NCBI GenBank assembly: GCA_905221605.1
Contig: CAJNDS010002283.1
Coordinates: 455,002 to 519,001 of the forward strand
Length of the DNA: 64,000 nt
DNA from: Symbiodinium natans
Lineage: Eukaryota > Sar > Dinophyceae > Suessiales > Symbiodiniaceae
Direction of reading: 5' to 3'
Under the pieces are notes generated by a model, which was not told the DNA's origin, searched no databases, and worked only from the letters and a program-made list of their open reading frames with translations. Numbering within the stretch: position 1 is the stretch's first letter; the number at the start of each line of letters is the position of its first letter. A program made the translations under genes and the position numbers. Shown here in pieces: positions 52,123 through 61,693 of the stretch.

Positions 52123-52587
52123 TAGGGTTTAGGGTTTAGGCTTTAGGGTTTTGGGTCTTGGGTTTCCACGATCCCAGAATTGAGCTCCAAACACCTTATA
52201 GCTGCAGCATAAACACCCTTGTATTTCTCCATCAGCCCTAAACCCTAAACTCCAAACCCTCAGCCCACAACCCTAAACCCTTAGCCCTACACTCACCTAC
52301 GCCCTTCAAGGACATGCCCTAAACCCTAAACCTAAACCCTAAACCCTAAACCCTTAACCCCCCAATGTCGCCAAAGCCGAGGCCCTGGATGTTAAGTCTT
52401 AAGCGCCCTAAGTGCCCTAAGTCGCTCAGCCACCAGGGAAGTTCTCCCTCTCACCCTAAACGCCAAACCCCAAACCCTAAACCCTAAACCCCAAACCCTA
52501 AACCCTAAACCCCAAACCCCAAACCCTAAACCCTAAATCCTAAACCCCAACCAAATTGGGACCCTACATGGGAAAACTACCCACAAG
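52123..52587. repeat. Target array and further CCCTAAA/CCCCAAA tracts
   Basis: TAGGGTTTAGGG after the element, then C-rich tracts 52218-52355 and 52445-52550 with mixed CCCTAAA and CCCCAAA units. No gene. Confidence 0.8.
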
Positions 52588-52656
52588 GACATTCGAGCCT
52601 TCGGCGTGAAATTGAGTAGCCCCAGCACCAGCAGCGCCTTGGTGGCTGCCTGGTGA
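52588..52656 (+). CDS. Exon-like C-terminal segment
   Basis: After CCACAAG|G: DIRAFGVKLSSPSTSSALVA, AW, TGA. A GTGAGC donor two bases before the stop is an alternative. Follows CCCTAAA-type sequence. No family. Confidence 0.4.
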   Translation, partial: DIRAFGVKLSSPSTSSALVAAW

Positions 52657-53311
52657 GCTTTTGGGGGGTTTTGGGGTGTTAGGGGTTTAGGGCTTCTATA
52701 CTATAGGGCTAGGGTTTAGGGTTGGGTTTAGGGCTTAGGGCTTAGGGCGTAGGGCTTAGGGCTTAGGGCTTAGGGCTTAGGGCTTAGGGCTTAGGGCTTA
52801 GGGCTTAGGGCTTAGGGCTTAGGGCTTAGGGGCTTGGTGGCTTGACGGGTTAGTCCGCAAGCACTAGTTGCCGCAGGTTTCAGAGCACCCTACACACGCA
52901 AAGCCTTCCCTCAGCCCTAAGACCTTACCTTATAAGAACAACAGCACCTAAACCCTAAGGGGTTCATGCATCTAATAAGGGTTTAGGGTTTAGGGTTTAG
53001 GGTTTAGGATTTAAGGATGCGCTTCGTCTATCACCCTAGTTTGCAAGCGTGTTCGGTGCATGGTGCATATTGCCAAAAGCAAGGGAATTTGAGCATTTTA
53101 TAGGGACTCTTGGCCTGAATCCTAACTCTAAGCCCTAAACCCCGAAAATCCTTGAACTGAAGGAAGCTGCGGGCGGGTGGTCTAGGGCGCCAAACCCTAC
53201 TCTGAACCCTAGAAGCCCTAAACCCTAAAATCCTATAAGCCCTAAAACCTATAAGCCCTCAACCCTGAACCCTATACCCTGAGCCCTAAACCCTAAACCC
53301 TTCTTGCCAAG
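52657..53311 (+). repeat. TTAGGGC uniform array and flanks
   Basis: About fourteen TTAGGGC units at 52726-52830 with one TTAGGGCG. TTTAGGG 52980-53010. C-rich CCCTATAAG-type sequence 53200-53300. No gene recognised. Confidence 0.85.
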
Positions 53312-53391
53312 AGACCCCCAAGGCGTCAGCGAGGCCTTGGAGTATCGCGAGCGGCTGCAGGCAGCAAGGGAGGCCGCGCCAACAATCAACA
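53312..53391 (+). CDS. Exon-like helical segment
   Basis: After TGCCAAG| the frame reads DPQGVSEALEYRERLQAARE, AAPTIN and ends A|GTATGT, a canonical donor. Polar helix; no family. Confidence 0.42.
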
Positions 53392-53447
53392 GTATGTGTA
53401 TGTATGTGCCTAAACCTAAACTCTAAACCCTAAACCCTAAACCTGAA

Positions 53448-53494
<47 letters not shown>

Positions 53495-54406
53495 GAAGTC
53501 TAAATTAAGCCTGGAAAGCGTGGTGTGCCAAAACGTAGGCCCCAAAGCCTCGTTCTCTCCAGAACTCTTTCTCTGTCTATATATATATATACATATGTAT
53601 CAATAAGATCATACAATATATAAATATGTATATGCAAATGACATAAACGGGTTTAGGGCTTGAGGGTGTTGTGAGTTCGTTCTGTTCACAGGCTCCTTTT
53701 TTGGGGGCTCCCTGGTTCCATGATGAGGATTTAGCGCCCCGATTTAAGGGTGTGGGGTTTCAGGGTCTCAGGGTTTCCGGGTTCTGGTTTAGGGTTTTAG
53801 GGTTTCGGTAGGGGTTTGGGGGATCGGTTGCTTTTTGGGCCTTGCCTTGTCGCATGATTCAGAGAGTTGACTCCAAAAGAGTGAGTCAAATAGCACAGGA
53901 CGTACCGGTCTGGCGCTTAGAGTGTTCTGCTATAGGGCCAAACCCCAAGCTCTTCCGGGTTTGGGCATGTAGGGTTTTTAGGCGTTGGGCTTCAGAGGGC
54001 TCAAGTTATATTTAGGGGGGCCTCCTGGGTTGTCAGGAAGAATTGGTTGGAATGTCTGTTCACATATTTTTCTAAGTATACCAGGGAGGAGGCTTTGGGA
54101 CCCTATCCCGAAGCCCCCTATGCCATAAACCCAGATGATTCAGAACTCAGGAGTTCAGTGTACGGCGTGGCGCTTAAAGTCAGTTCAACCCCAAGTCCGA
54201 GAGCCCACTACCGATAGCTAGCCCTAAAGCCCACATGGCCGAGTGAGTGTTTGATTCCCTGGGAACATCTAGAACACCCAACCTAAACCTCAAAGCCTGG
54301 TTACAACCCTTACCCTAACCCTAAACCCTAAACCCTAAACCCTCTCCCTAATCCCTCTACACCCTAAACCCTAAACCCTCTACCACTTCCGCAGCCCAAA
54401 CCGCAG
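53392..54406. other. AT microsatellites and unassigned sequence
   Basis: TATATA hairpin-forming runs at 53449-53493 and 53578-53600; about 600 bp of low-array sequence; CCCTAAA 54310-54345. No gene recognised. Confidence 0.55.
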
Positions 54407-54468
54407 GCAGGTGAGGAGATTTTCCGCGAAGAGCTGGCCACCTGGCCCAAGAACACGGCACTTCAACC
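54407..54468 (+). CDS. Exon-like segment resembling a TPR helix pair
   Basis: After AACCGCAG|G: AGEEIFREELATWPKNTALQ then P. The pattern E-x-x-F-R-x-E-L-x-x-x-P-x-N-x-x-L is what tetratricopeptide repeats look like, but 20 residues cannot prove it. Right end runs into a C-run. Confidence 0.38.
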
Positions 54469-54676
54469 CCGCCCCCCCTCCCCCCCGTTGCCCTAGCTAA
54501 GCTTGGAGGTTCAGGGTACGTATAACCCCCAAGTATAACTGTACTTCTAAGCCCCCCCGAAATCCCCTTATAACTGTACTTCTAAGCCCCCCTAAGTCCC
54601 CTAAGTAGGTTATAGGTAGACTTAGAACTGGGGGGCCTTCAAGCCCCCCTGCCCCCCCCCCCCCCGGCTCAAGCTA

Positions 54677-54751
54677 CTCTCAGGGTCCATGTACCCATCT
54701 AGTATATACTCCTTGAAGGCCCAAGTGTATATTGTATGAGTACCCTTAGGG
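54677..54751. mobile_element. Family-1 element, shortened copy
   Basis: CAGGGTCCATGTACC start and GAGTACCCTTAGGG end, about 75 bp, with ACTCCTTGAAGGCCCAAGT inside. Its right end supplies the acceptor CCCTTAG|G used by the next gene model. Confidence 0.65.
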
Positions 54752-55507
54752 CTAGAGGGACCTTTCAGTCTATGGGCAGATTAGCAAGACAGCATAGCTA
54801 CATCTTCCACGATCTCTTAATTCTTCTGTCGTTGACGATCTTGCCCGGCCAGTGGATGTTTGAATCGGGGTCGCCTTTTCCGAAGTGTCTGAAGCTAACC
54901 AGTCGTTGCAAGTGTGTTGTTTCAAGGAGGAGAGACAAGCTAACGTACCATTGGAACCTCAAACGTTTGCTGGTTTAGGGGTTCGGGTTTTTGGTCTGGG
55001 TTTGTACTGTCTTGGTAGCCCAGTTGTACCCTTTTGCCCTTTTTGTTGGTTCAAGTTTCCCTTGTAAGGTAACCAGCCGTAAACAGGGTGCCCTTCTTAT
55101 AATAAGGTTAACGGGCTACCAAGCATTTTCTTCTTGACGACCCATCTTCGGGCCTTGGTTATCCCAAAGACGGTTTTCGGAGCTCTGCAAGCAACACTGG
55201 AGTTAAGCGTTTTAGTAGGCTTTAGGCTTTAGCGTTTAGGGTTTCGGGTTTTAGGGTTTAGGGTTTTTGGTTTTTGGGATTGAGGGTTTTAGGGTTTAGG
55301 GTTTTAGGGTTTCAACCCTGGATTCGTCGAAGGACTGCCACGGGCTTTCTGGTAGGGTCCGGAGTCTATATACTGGACCTAGTCAAGCAGAAAGCGTTGT
55401 TTGCTCTCTTAGGTTACCGTTACGGGTGCGAACTTGGTAGGGTGTTTTGGTTTAGGGCAGCGTGCAGCTTGAGGCGGTCCTTTCTAAGAAGCCGTGAGCA
55501 CAGCTAG
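54750..55507 (+). CDS. Candidate three-exon gene; introns are array-plus-element and array only
   Basis: Exon 1 (54750-54972): QSMGRLARQHSYIFHDLLIL, LSLTILPGQWMFESGSPFPK, CLKLTSRCKCVVSRRRDKLT, ending CTG|GTTTAGGGG. Intron 1 (54973-55123) is a short array plus a whole family-6 element and ends CTACCAAG|. Exon 2 (55124-55208): HFLLDDPSSGLGYPKDGFRS, SASNTGVK, ending C|GTTTTAG. Intron 2 (55209-55307, 99 bp) is telomere-like only and ends TTTTAG|GG. Exon 3 (55308-55507): FQPWIRRRTATGFLVGSGVY, ILDLVKQKALFALLGYRYGC, then an Arg-rich end and TAG. Phases 0 and 1 agree. Exon 1 has a hydrophobic segment (DLLILLSLTILPG). No family recognised; the 5' end is missing. Confidence 0.55.
55011..55123. mobile_element. 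Family-6 short inverted-repeat element, 113 bp
   Basis: CTTGGTAGCCCAGTTGTACC to AACGGGCTACCAAG; perfect 11-bp terminal inverted repeat. Uninterrupted reference copy for the family. Confidence 0.85.
55209..55307 (+). repeat. Telomere-like array as a proposed 99-bp intron
   Basis: GTTTTAGTAGG start, TTTAGGG/TTTTAGGG/TTTTTGG units, TTTTAG end before GG. No unrelated sequence inside. Confidence 0.6.
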
Positions 55508-55844
55508 AAATCCTTAAGCCTTCATATTCGGTCAGTTCTCTCAATTATGGTTCCTTTTGGGGTTTAGGGTTTAGGGTTCCCTCGGGGCCGCCTTATTCTA
55601 CGGTTAGCATCATGTAAGAACGAAGATGTAGCTACCCCACAGCAGATCTAAACGTCAATCAGACCCTTGAACCATAAACCCCGAACCCTTAACTAGACCC
55701 TAAACCCCAAACCCTAAGCCCTAAACCCTAAACCCCAAACCCCAAACCCCAAACCCCAAACCCTAAACCCTAAACCCCAAACCCTAAACCCCAAACCCTA
55801 ATCAATTGGCGGACCATTGAGCCCAGCCCCCTAAACCGTAAACT
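55508..55844. other. CCCTAAA/CCCCAAA arrays
   Basis: Mixed C-rich units 55690-55800; otherwise unassigned. Confidence 0.7.
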
Positions 55845-55938
55845 CTCACCATTGCCTCCGAGGTGAGCATCCTGGTGGCCCGCCGGCAGAACGTCTACAA
55901 GCGCCGCCCTGCAAAGTCTCAGGAGGAGCCTCAGCCAG
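55845..55938 (+). CDS. Exon-like basic segment
   Basis: LTIASEVSILVARRQNVYKR, RPAKSQEEPQP, then C-rich telomere-like DNA. Boundaries uncertain. Basic; no family. Confidence 0.36.
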
Positions 55939-57203
55939 AAACCCTAAACCCCAAACCCTAAACCCCAAACCCCACACCCTGTAAAACCCTGTGAACCCCA
56001 TAAACCCTTAAAGCAAAACAGTGTAGGAGGGCGGGTTTTGAGCTCGGGCAACATTAGACCCCAAAGCCCATAACCCCCCATAAACCCTGCAAAGCCCATG
56101 CGCCCTAAAAATCCTATAAACGCTATATACCAAAAAAACCTATAAACCCGATACACCCCAACCTTAAACCCCGAGCCCCCATATACCCTAAAGGCCCTAC
56201 GCGTGAGATGCGCACCCTATCTATTCTCTCAGCACCTGGGGTGATGACACCATCCTTGGGCCAAATGCACCCTAAAATTGGGATCATATACCCCATGCTA
56301 CGAGAATCCTTATGAGGGTACATGAACCATAAACCTTTCAGGGTTATTGTGGTCCCCAGGGAACCCCTCAGAACATCCCGCCCTACACAAAGCAAGGTAC
56401 ACGAACAATCCTTACAATCCACCCTTGTTTGGGCCACGGTTTAGGGTTTAGGGTTTAGGGTTTAGGGTTTAGGGTTTAGGGTTTTGGGCACTTTGGGTAC
56501 GGGGTAACCGGGTAGCATCGTCGAGGGTTTCGGAAGCCAAGACTATGGGTCCGTTCTCACATTTGTTCCTGGTTGATTCCAAACCCTAGGCCCGAAGCCC
56601 TAAACCCTAAACCCTAAACCCTAAACCCTAAACCCTAAACCCTAAACCCTAAACCCTAAACCCTAAACTCCTCATTGTGGTGGAGCAGGTTCAGGGTGCT
56701 CAAGTCGAGGCCCGCAGTTGAGAAGCGTGTTCCTTGCTTCTCGCGTTTCCCTGCCCTCGCCCGAACGCCGCGAACCCTAAACCCCCTAAACCCTGAAACC
56801 CTAAACCCTAAACCCTAAACCCTAAACCCTAAACCCTAAAGTTAAAGTAAGCCTGTACCAGTACATTCAAGGGTATGTATGCGTTTTGCCCAAGAATTCA
56901 CGATTTTCCCGATTTAAAACCCTACACCGCCCACTTGTTCGAGGGTATGTAGGGCGCGCTAGGCCAAGCCTGATTAAAGCCCAAACCCTTGTGTCCTACT
57001 TGTCTAGGTTGAGTCCGGACAAGGCTATGATCTCAGTTGGGGTGGCTAGGGTAGATAGGTTTCATTGGGCTTACAGGGTTTATTTGGTGTTTGTGCGGTT
57101 CTTACTCGAGGAAGGACTCTAATTTTCTGATCCTCTGCCTCCGCCCTAAACCCCAAACCCCAAGCCCTAAACCCCAAGCCCTATAAACCCTAAAACCCTA
57201 ATT
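55939..57203. other. Arrays, family-8 element, unassigned DNA
   Basis: C-rich degenerate repeats to 56200, family-8 element at about 56257-56370 (GGGATCATATACCCCAT), TTTAGGG 56440-56485, CCCTAAA 56600-56668 and 56790-56840. Overlapping minus frames (55944-56437) and a plus frame at 56886-57122 have no recognised motif. Confidence 0.6.
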
Positions 57204-57284
57204 GGACAAGAGCAAGAGCAAGCGCAGGAGGCGCTGAGTTTTTCCCAGAGCCTGTTCGACCAGGCACGGGGCTTGGTGCGGGAG
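57204..57284 (+). CDS. Exon-like Gln/Glu-rich segment
   Basis: GQEQEQAQEALSFSQSLFDQ, ARGLVRE, with the frame open for some 20 codons further. Helix-like. Boundaries uncertain. Confidence 0.36.
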
Positions 57285-58466
57285 TGTCCCAAAATCGGGG
57301 TACGCCTAGCATGGGTAGCTTTTTCAACTAGCGTCCCTTCTGGAGTCTGTTTCTGAAGGGTTCTGTATGATATAGGGGGCCCAGAAAGGGACCCTAATCT
57401 AGAGAACTACCCATCTGCCATGCTGTGACCCTTGCCAGTTTGTAATCTTCTTGTACAAGAGTAGTAGTATGAGACTTCGGTTCTCATTAGACAGGCCCCT
57501 TATATCACAGGTAAACCCAAGGAACATCAGACCCTATCGCAAGTTAGCTCTTCATGCCCAAAGCGTCCGAGGTGCGATGGTCTTCAATTGCACAGAACCC
57601 TAAACCCTAAACCCTAAACCCTAAACCCTAAACCCTAAACCCTAAACCCTAAACCCTAAACCCTAAACCCTAAACCCTAAACCCTAAACCCTAAACCCTA
57701 AACCCTAAACCAATCCGGAGGTTCAGGCTTCGGCGTGTAGAGTAGGTCGTGGACATGGTTGGGTGGGGATTCTGTCATCTGAATGGAAAGTGTACTAAAC
57801 TTAAGATCTAAACCTAAAGAAGCCGAGCCTCCACGTGGGGTGTTTCTATACAACACGTGGGTTGTTTCCTTTGGAGCTTCTATAACATATGGATTTTAGA
57901 GTTCATGGTTCAGGGTATATCGTACTTTGGTTTTTGGGAACTACCCACATGGGCTCAAGCTGAGATTTGGAATGATTTGGAGCCCGCGTTGCAACCGTCG
58001 CAGCCCATTGTAGAGGGCACCGTGCGGCGCAGCGAATGATACGTGTGCAGGCGTGGGCACATGCCTTGAGGATCAAGTGAACCCTGAAAGGTTTAGGGTT
58101 CATATACCTATCGTAGTGATTCTAGTAGTAGAGGCTATATCCGGAAGGCAAGAGCGGGCACACATTGCAAGGGCTTGCAGTAACATAGGCGCATGAGGGA
58201 AAATCCCTCAGTTTTGGCCTTTATTCAGGGTTTGTGCAGGCTCAAAATGGTCAAAAATCACAAAAAGTTGGCCATTTGGGTGGTTTGCAAGGCCGCCAAC
58301 CTAGGGAAAGTCCCTATGCGTTGGCCTTCGTTTCAGGGCTTGTGAAGCCGCACCGCTGTGCTTGGTGAGGCTATACACTTTCTATTTACACAGGGTTTAG
58401 GGTTTAGGGTTTAGGGTTTAGGGTTTGGGGTTTAGGGTTTAGGGTTTAGGGTTTAGGGCAACCGAG
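57285..58466. other. Long CCCTAAA array, family-8 fragment, tandem duplication
   Basis: CCCTAAA 57598-57710 (about 16 units). Family-8 element at about 58066-58140. A roughly 108-bp tandem duplication (GGGAAAATCCCTCAG/GGGAAAGTCCCTATG) at 58197 and 58305. TTTAGGG 58394-58458, ending GGGCAACCGAG| before the RCC1 gene. Confidence 0.65.
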
Positions 58467-60166
58467 GTGACCCTGATAAGTGGCAACGCCGTGACGCTGG
58501 ACATGAAGCCAGATGCAACAGTTCGTGTGTTGAGCAAATGTGCGCAGCGCGCTCTAGGAGTCGCCAGCGGCCAGCTCCTGAGTGCTTCAGGAGATGAGCT
58601 GGTTTAGGGTTTAGGGTTTAGGGTTTAGGGTTTAGGGTTTAGGGTTTAGGGTTTAGGGTTTAGGGTTTAGGGTTTAGGGTTTAGGGTTTAGGGCTAGTGC
58701 TTCAGGAGATGAGCTGGATGCAGCTGCCTGCTTTGGCGACGTGCGTGCGAAGCGGGGATATCCTAAGTTTTATGAATAAAAATGATAATAACAATAATAA
58801 TAAAAGTAAGAAAATCTGCACCTAAGACAGCTTCGGGTGGCCATGTGCTTTCTTGGCATGGCCGTGATCCTCAGCGATGAGTCTGTGAGAACATGGGGCA
58901 GAGGTACTCTCGCTCGACAGGAGGCAAGAGCTCGACAGGAGGCAAGACTTTCAGAAGAGCTGAGAAGTGTGCAGCACATTCAAGCTTCTGACAGAGCTTT
59001 TGCCGCCCTTCGTCGCGACGGATCGGTTGTCACCTGGGGCGACCCAGCAGCTGCTTCAGACAGCAGAGCTGTGCAAGAGCAGCTGCGAAATGTAAAGTTC
59101 ATCCAGGCCACGAGATCAGCTTTTGCTGCCGTACTGGGCGATGGCTCCGTTGTCTCCTGGGGAATGGGAGAATGTGGCGGCGACAGCAGAAGAGTTCAAC
59201 ATCGGCTGAAGTGCGTTTCGCAGATCCAAGCTTCAGGAGCGGCCTTCGCAGCCATCCTCGTCGATGGGTCCGTCGTGACCTGGGGTTGTGCTGCTAGTGG
59301 TGGAGATAGCCTGGCCGTGCAAGCCCAGCTGCGGAAGGTGCAGCAAGTCCAAGCTACCGAGAGAGCCTTCGCTGCCATCCTGGTCGATGGATCTGTTGTC
59401 ACGTGGGGAGATGCCGAGTATGGTGGTGACAGTCGTGCCGCGCAAGATCGTCTAAGGCATGTGCAGCGGATCCAAGCTTGCAACTTAGATGGGTCGGTGG
59501 TCACCTGGGGGATGCCTGGCTCTGGAGGCGACAGTTCTGCTGCGCAGGGCCAGTTGCAGCTTATAGGGGCTGGGCAGTTAGTTTTTTAGTCTTTTTGGTT
59601 ATATATATATATATCATCCTATTTACAAAACAAATTAAAGGGAGGGTAACCTTTTTGGGGCCCTAAGGCAGGATGTTCAACAGATACAAGCCTCCCACAG
59701 AGCCTTCGCCGCCGTCAGGTCTGACGGCTCTGTTGTGACGTGGGGCCATGCTGGTTATGGCGGGGATAGCACGACTGTGCAAGGTCAACTGAATAACGTG
59801 CGTAACATCCAGGCTTCCCACCACGCCTTTGCTGCCATCCTGGCCGAGGGAAGAGTCGTGACCTGGGGTGATGGTGGGGCTGGTGGTGACAGCCATATAG
59901 TGCAAGAGCAACTGAGGGGTTTGCAGCAAATCAACGCCACTGAGCTGGCTTTCGCTGCTCTGCTGGCTGACAGATCTGTCGTGACTTGGGGTGATCCAGA
60001 TTCCGGTGGGGACAGCCGTGACGTCAAAGATCGGCTTACGAATGTGTGGCAGATCCACTCCAATTGGGGAGCGTTTGTCGCAATACTGGGTGATGGCACT
60101 TTCGTGGTTTGGGGCAAGGAGTCCGCTGGCGGGACACCGCCACAGGCCTTGGGCCTTGAACGTTGA
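58467..60166 (+). CDS. RCC1-repeat (seven-bladed propeller-type) protein gene
   Basis: Exons: 58467-58590, 58706-58740, 58831-59555, 59668-60166 (TGA). Exon 1 (VTLISGNAVTLDMKPDATVR ... GVASGQLLSASGDEL) looks ubiquitin-like in pattern, tentative. Exons 3-4 carry about ten units of DGSVVTWG-x-x-x-x-GGDS-x-x-VQ-x-QL-x-x-V-x-x-IQA-x-x-x-AFAAIL, the RCC1 type; RCC1 propellers mediate protein or chromatin contacts, target here unknown. Introns: 58591-58705 contains a TTTAGGG array between two copies of a 22-bp exon sequence (GA-AG possible); 58741-58830 GT-AG; 59556-59667 GC-AG with GCAG at both ends. The sixth unit lacks about seven residues. Start codon not found; an upstream exon is likely. Confidence 0.85.
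58602..58695 (+). repeat. TTTAGGG array inside an RCC1-gene exon region, flanked by a 22-bp duplication
   Basis: About 13 units between identical copies of AGTGCTTCAGGAGATGAGCT plus GG (58581-58602 and 58696-58717). Excision of one copy plus the array (115 bp) exactly restores the reading frame. Confidence 0.9.
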
Positions 60167-60186
60167 ATCTCAGCCCACGGGGTTTC

Positions 60187-60516
60187 ATGGAGCAAGCTAT
60201 GGCTTCTGGTCCTTGTTTAGTATCAGCATCACAAATCAGCTCCCAAAAAATTCGCAAGAATACTCATACTCCAAACACCCTGAATTCCGCGAAGTCAGAA
60301 GCCGAAGCGCTTGATGAGTATACTGCACCTCTGGAAATCCCTATGGGTCCATGTACCAAATTATTATATACTTGGGCCCCGAAGTCCCTATATAGGAAGT
60401 ACTTTAAGGCCCAAGTATTCCCTATTTAGGTACATGGACCCTTAGGGAATGCGCACCCTTTGCAACTCAGTTCCAGCGAAGCCCGATCCTCCATCAACGA
60501 GATGATGCCAGCTTGA
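60187..60516 (+). CDS. Candidate small two-exon gene with a family-1 element as intron
   Basis: Exon 1 (60187-60346) starts at ATG: MEQAMASGPCLVSASQISSQ, KIRKNTHTPNTLNSAKSEAE, ALDEYTAPLEIPM. The donor ATGG|GTCCATG and acceptor CCCTTAG|GG are both inside the 109-bp element (60339-60447). Exon 2 (60446-60516): NAHPLQLSSSEARSSINEMM, PA, TGA. Phase-1 join, 76 residues. It begins 21 bp after the RCC1 stop, so it could also be 3' sequence of that gene. Polar; no family. Confidence 0.45.
60339..60447. mobile_element. Family-1 element, 109 bp, AAT target duplication
   Basis: CCCTATGGGTCCATGTACC to ACCCTTAGGG, flanked by AAT on both sides. Closest to the copy at 13409. Confidence 0.88.
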
Positions 60517-60548
60517 GAATGCAAAATGGAATCGCCTTTAAATCCTAG

Positions 60549-60663
60549 GATGCCCAGTAGTACCCTTCTTCCCTTTTTTAGGGGGTTTGGGTTCCCTTAT
60601 AAACCCCTACTTTAAGCAAAAAACGGGGCACCCTTTTTAAGCCTTGGTTACTGGGCTTCCAAG
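60549..60663. mobile_element. Family-6 element, diverged copy
   Basis: GATGCCCAGTAGTACCC start, GGTTACTGGGCTTCCAAG end, with AAAACGGGGCACCC inside. Confidence 0.65.
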
Positions 60664-60833
60664 AATCCCTATATACCCCCAAACCCCAAATTAGGGTTCA
60701 GTTTTAGGGTTCACGGTTCAGGGTTTTTTTTGGGGTTCAGTGTTTAGGCCTTTATGGTTTAGGGTTTAGGATTTAGGGTGAATCCTAATCCACAAATCGT
60801 CGAACCAAAGAGGGCAGGGCTTGAAGGCTGCAG

Positions 60834-61032
60834 GGTTGAGGCTTCATCCTCCCATCGTCATGCTGAATCCCGGCTCACATCACGAGGGTTTAGGGTTTAG
60901 GGTTTAGGTTTTAGGGTTTAGGGTTGAGGGTTTAGGATTTACGGGTGTAGTGTTAGGGTTGAAGCTTTTGGGGAAGCCATGGCCGAAACATCGTTGGAAG
61001 GAAAGTCTGGCAGTGTTTTTCTGGGGGTCGTG
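60834..61032 (+). CDS. Candidate exons with an array intron, then family-6 elements
   Basis: Exon 1 (60834-60887) after CTGCAG|: EASSSHRHAESRLTSR, ending GG|GTTTAGGG in phase 2. The intron 60888-60956 is telomere-like and ends GTGTTAG|G. Exon 2 (60957-61032): GVEAFGEAMAETSLEGKSGS, VFLGVV, ending GTG|GTAGCCC, the left end of a family-6 element. A possible continuation: a 25-nt piece SCKICGGL between two family-6 copies, then VEMVMTALEVSLHQDPFMW near 61277-61337. An unspliced frame runs into a poly-T (poly-Phe) and is less likely. No family. Confidence 0.45.
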
Positions 61033-61058
61033 GTAGCCCAGAGGTGCCCTGCATCCCT

Positions 61059-61094
<36 letters not shown>

Positions 61095-61272
61095 CGGGAT
61101 TCCTTTTATAAAGGGAAAGTCTTGCAAAATTTGTGGGGGTCTCGGTAGCCCAGAGTGTACCCTGTACCCGTTCTTTTTTTCTGGGTTCCTTTTAAGAAAG
61201 TACCCAGCCAAAAAGCGGGGGACGCGGGGCACCGGGGCACCCTTATCATGATATGGTTGCAGGGGCTACTTA
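61033..61272. mobile_element. Two tandem family-6 copies with poly-T
   Basis: GTAGCCCAGAGGTGCCC followed by a 35-bp T-run and a truncated end; then at about 61142 a fuller copy GGTAGCCCAGAGTGTACCC to GCACCCTTATCATGATATGG. Left halves are direct repeats. Confidence 0.7.
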
Positions 61273-61693
61273 GGGGTTGAGATGGTGATGACTGCCCTGG
61301 AGGTTTCTCTGCACCAGGATCCCTTTATGTGGGGTTTCCGAAATTAGGGGTACCTTCTTGGCGTCCTTATATTTTCGTAAACCTCCGTGTAAACCTTTCA
61401 TAAGACGATCTGTTATGAAAAGCTCCGAAGGGGGGAGGCCCGAAATCCTTGCTTTGTAGTATGGCCTCCGGTTTGAGTGTTGATAAGATCAGGCTTCAGT
61501 GTCGATTACAGAAGGTGTAGGTTAGAAAGCTTCACTTAACCAACACCCCGCAACCCCTAAGCCCCTGAAAACCCTAAACCCTAAACCCTAAACCCTAAAC
61601 CCTAAACCCTAAACCCTAAACCCTAAACCCTAAACCCTAAACCCTAAACCCTAAACCCCACAAAGGGCACAGCCGACCCCTAGCCGCTCTCAG
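61273..61693. other. Family-5 copy and CCCTAAA array
   Basis: GTTTCCGAAATTAGGGGTAC at 61337 (family-5). CCCTAAA array about 61568-61660 (13 units). The possible exon at 61277-61337 is described with the preceding gene. Confidence 0.65.

Noticed and set aside
60979-61251. 90-codon unspliced frame with a Phe run
   Set aside because: Passes through a family-6 element and its 35-bp T-run; the spliced alternative ending at 61032 is preferred.
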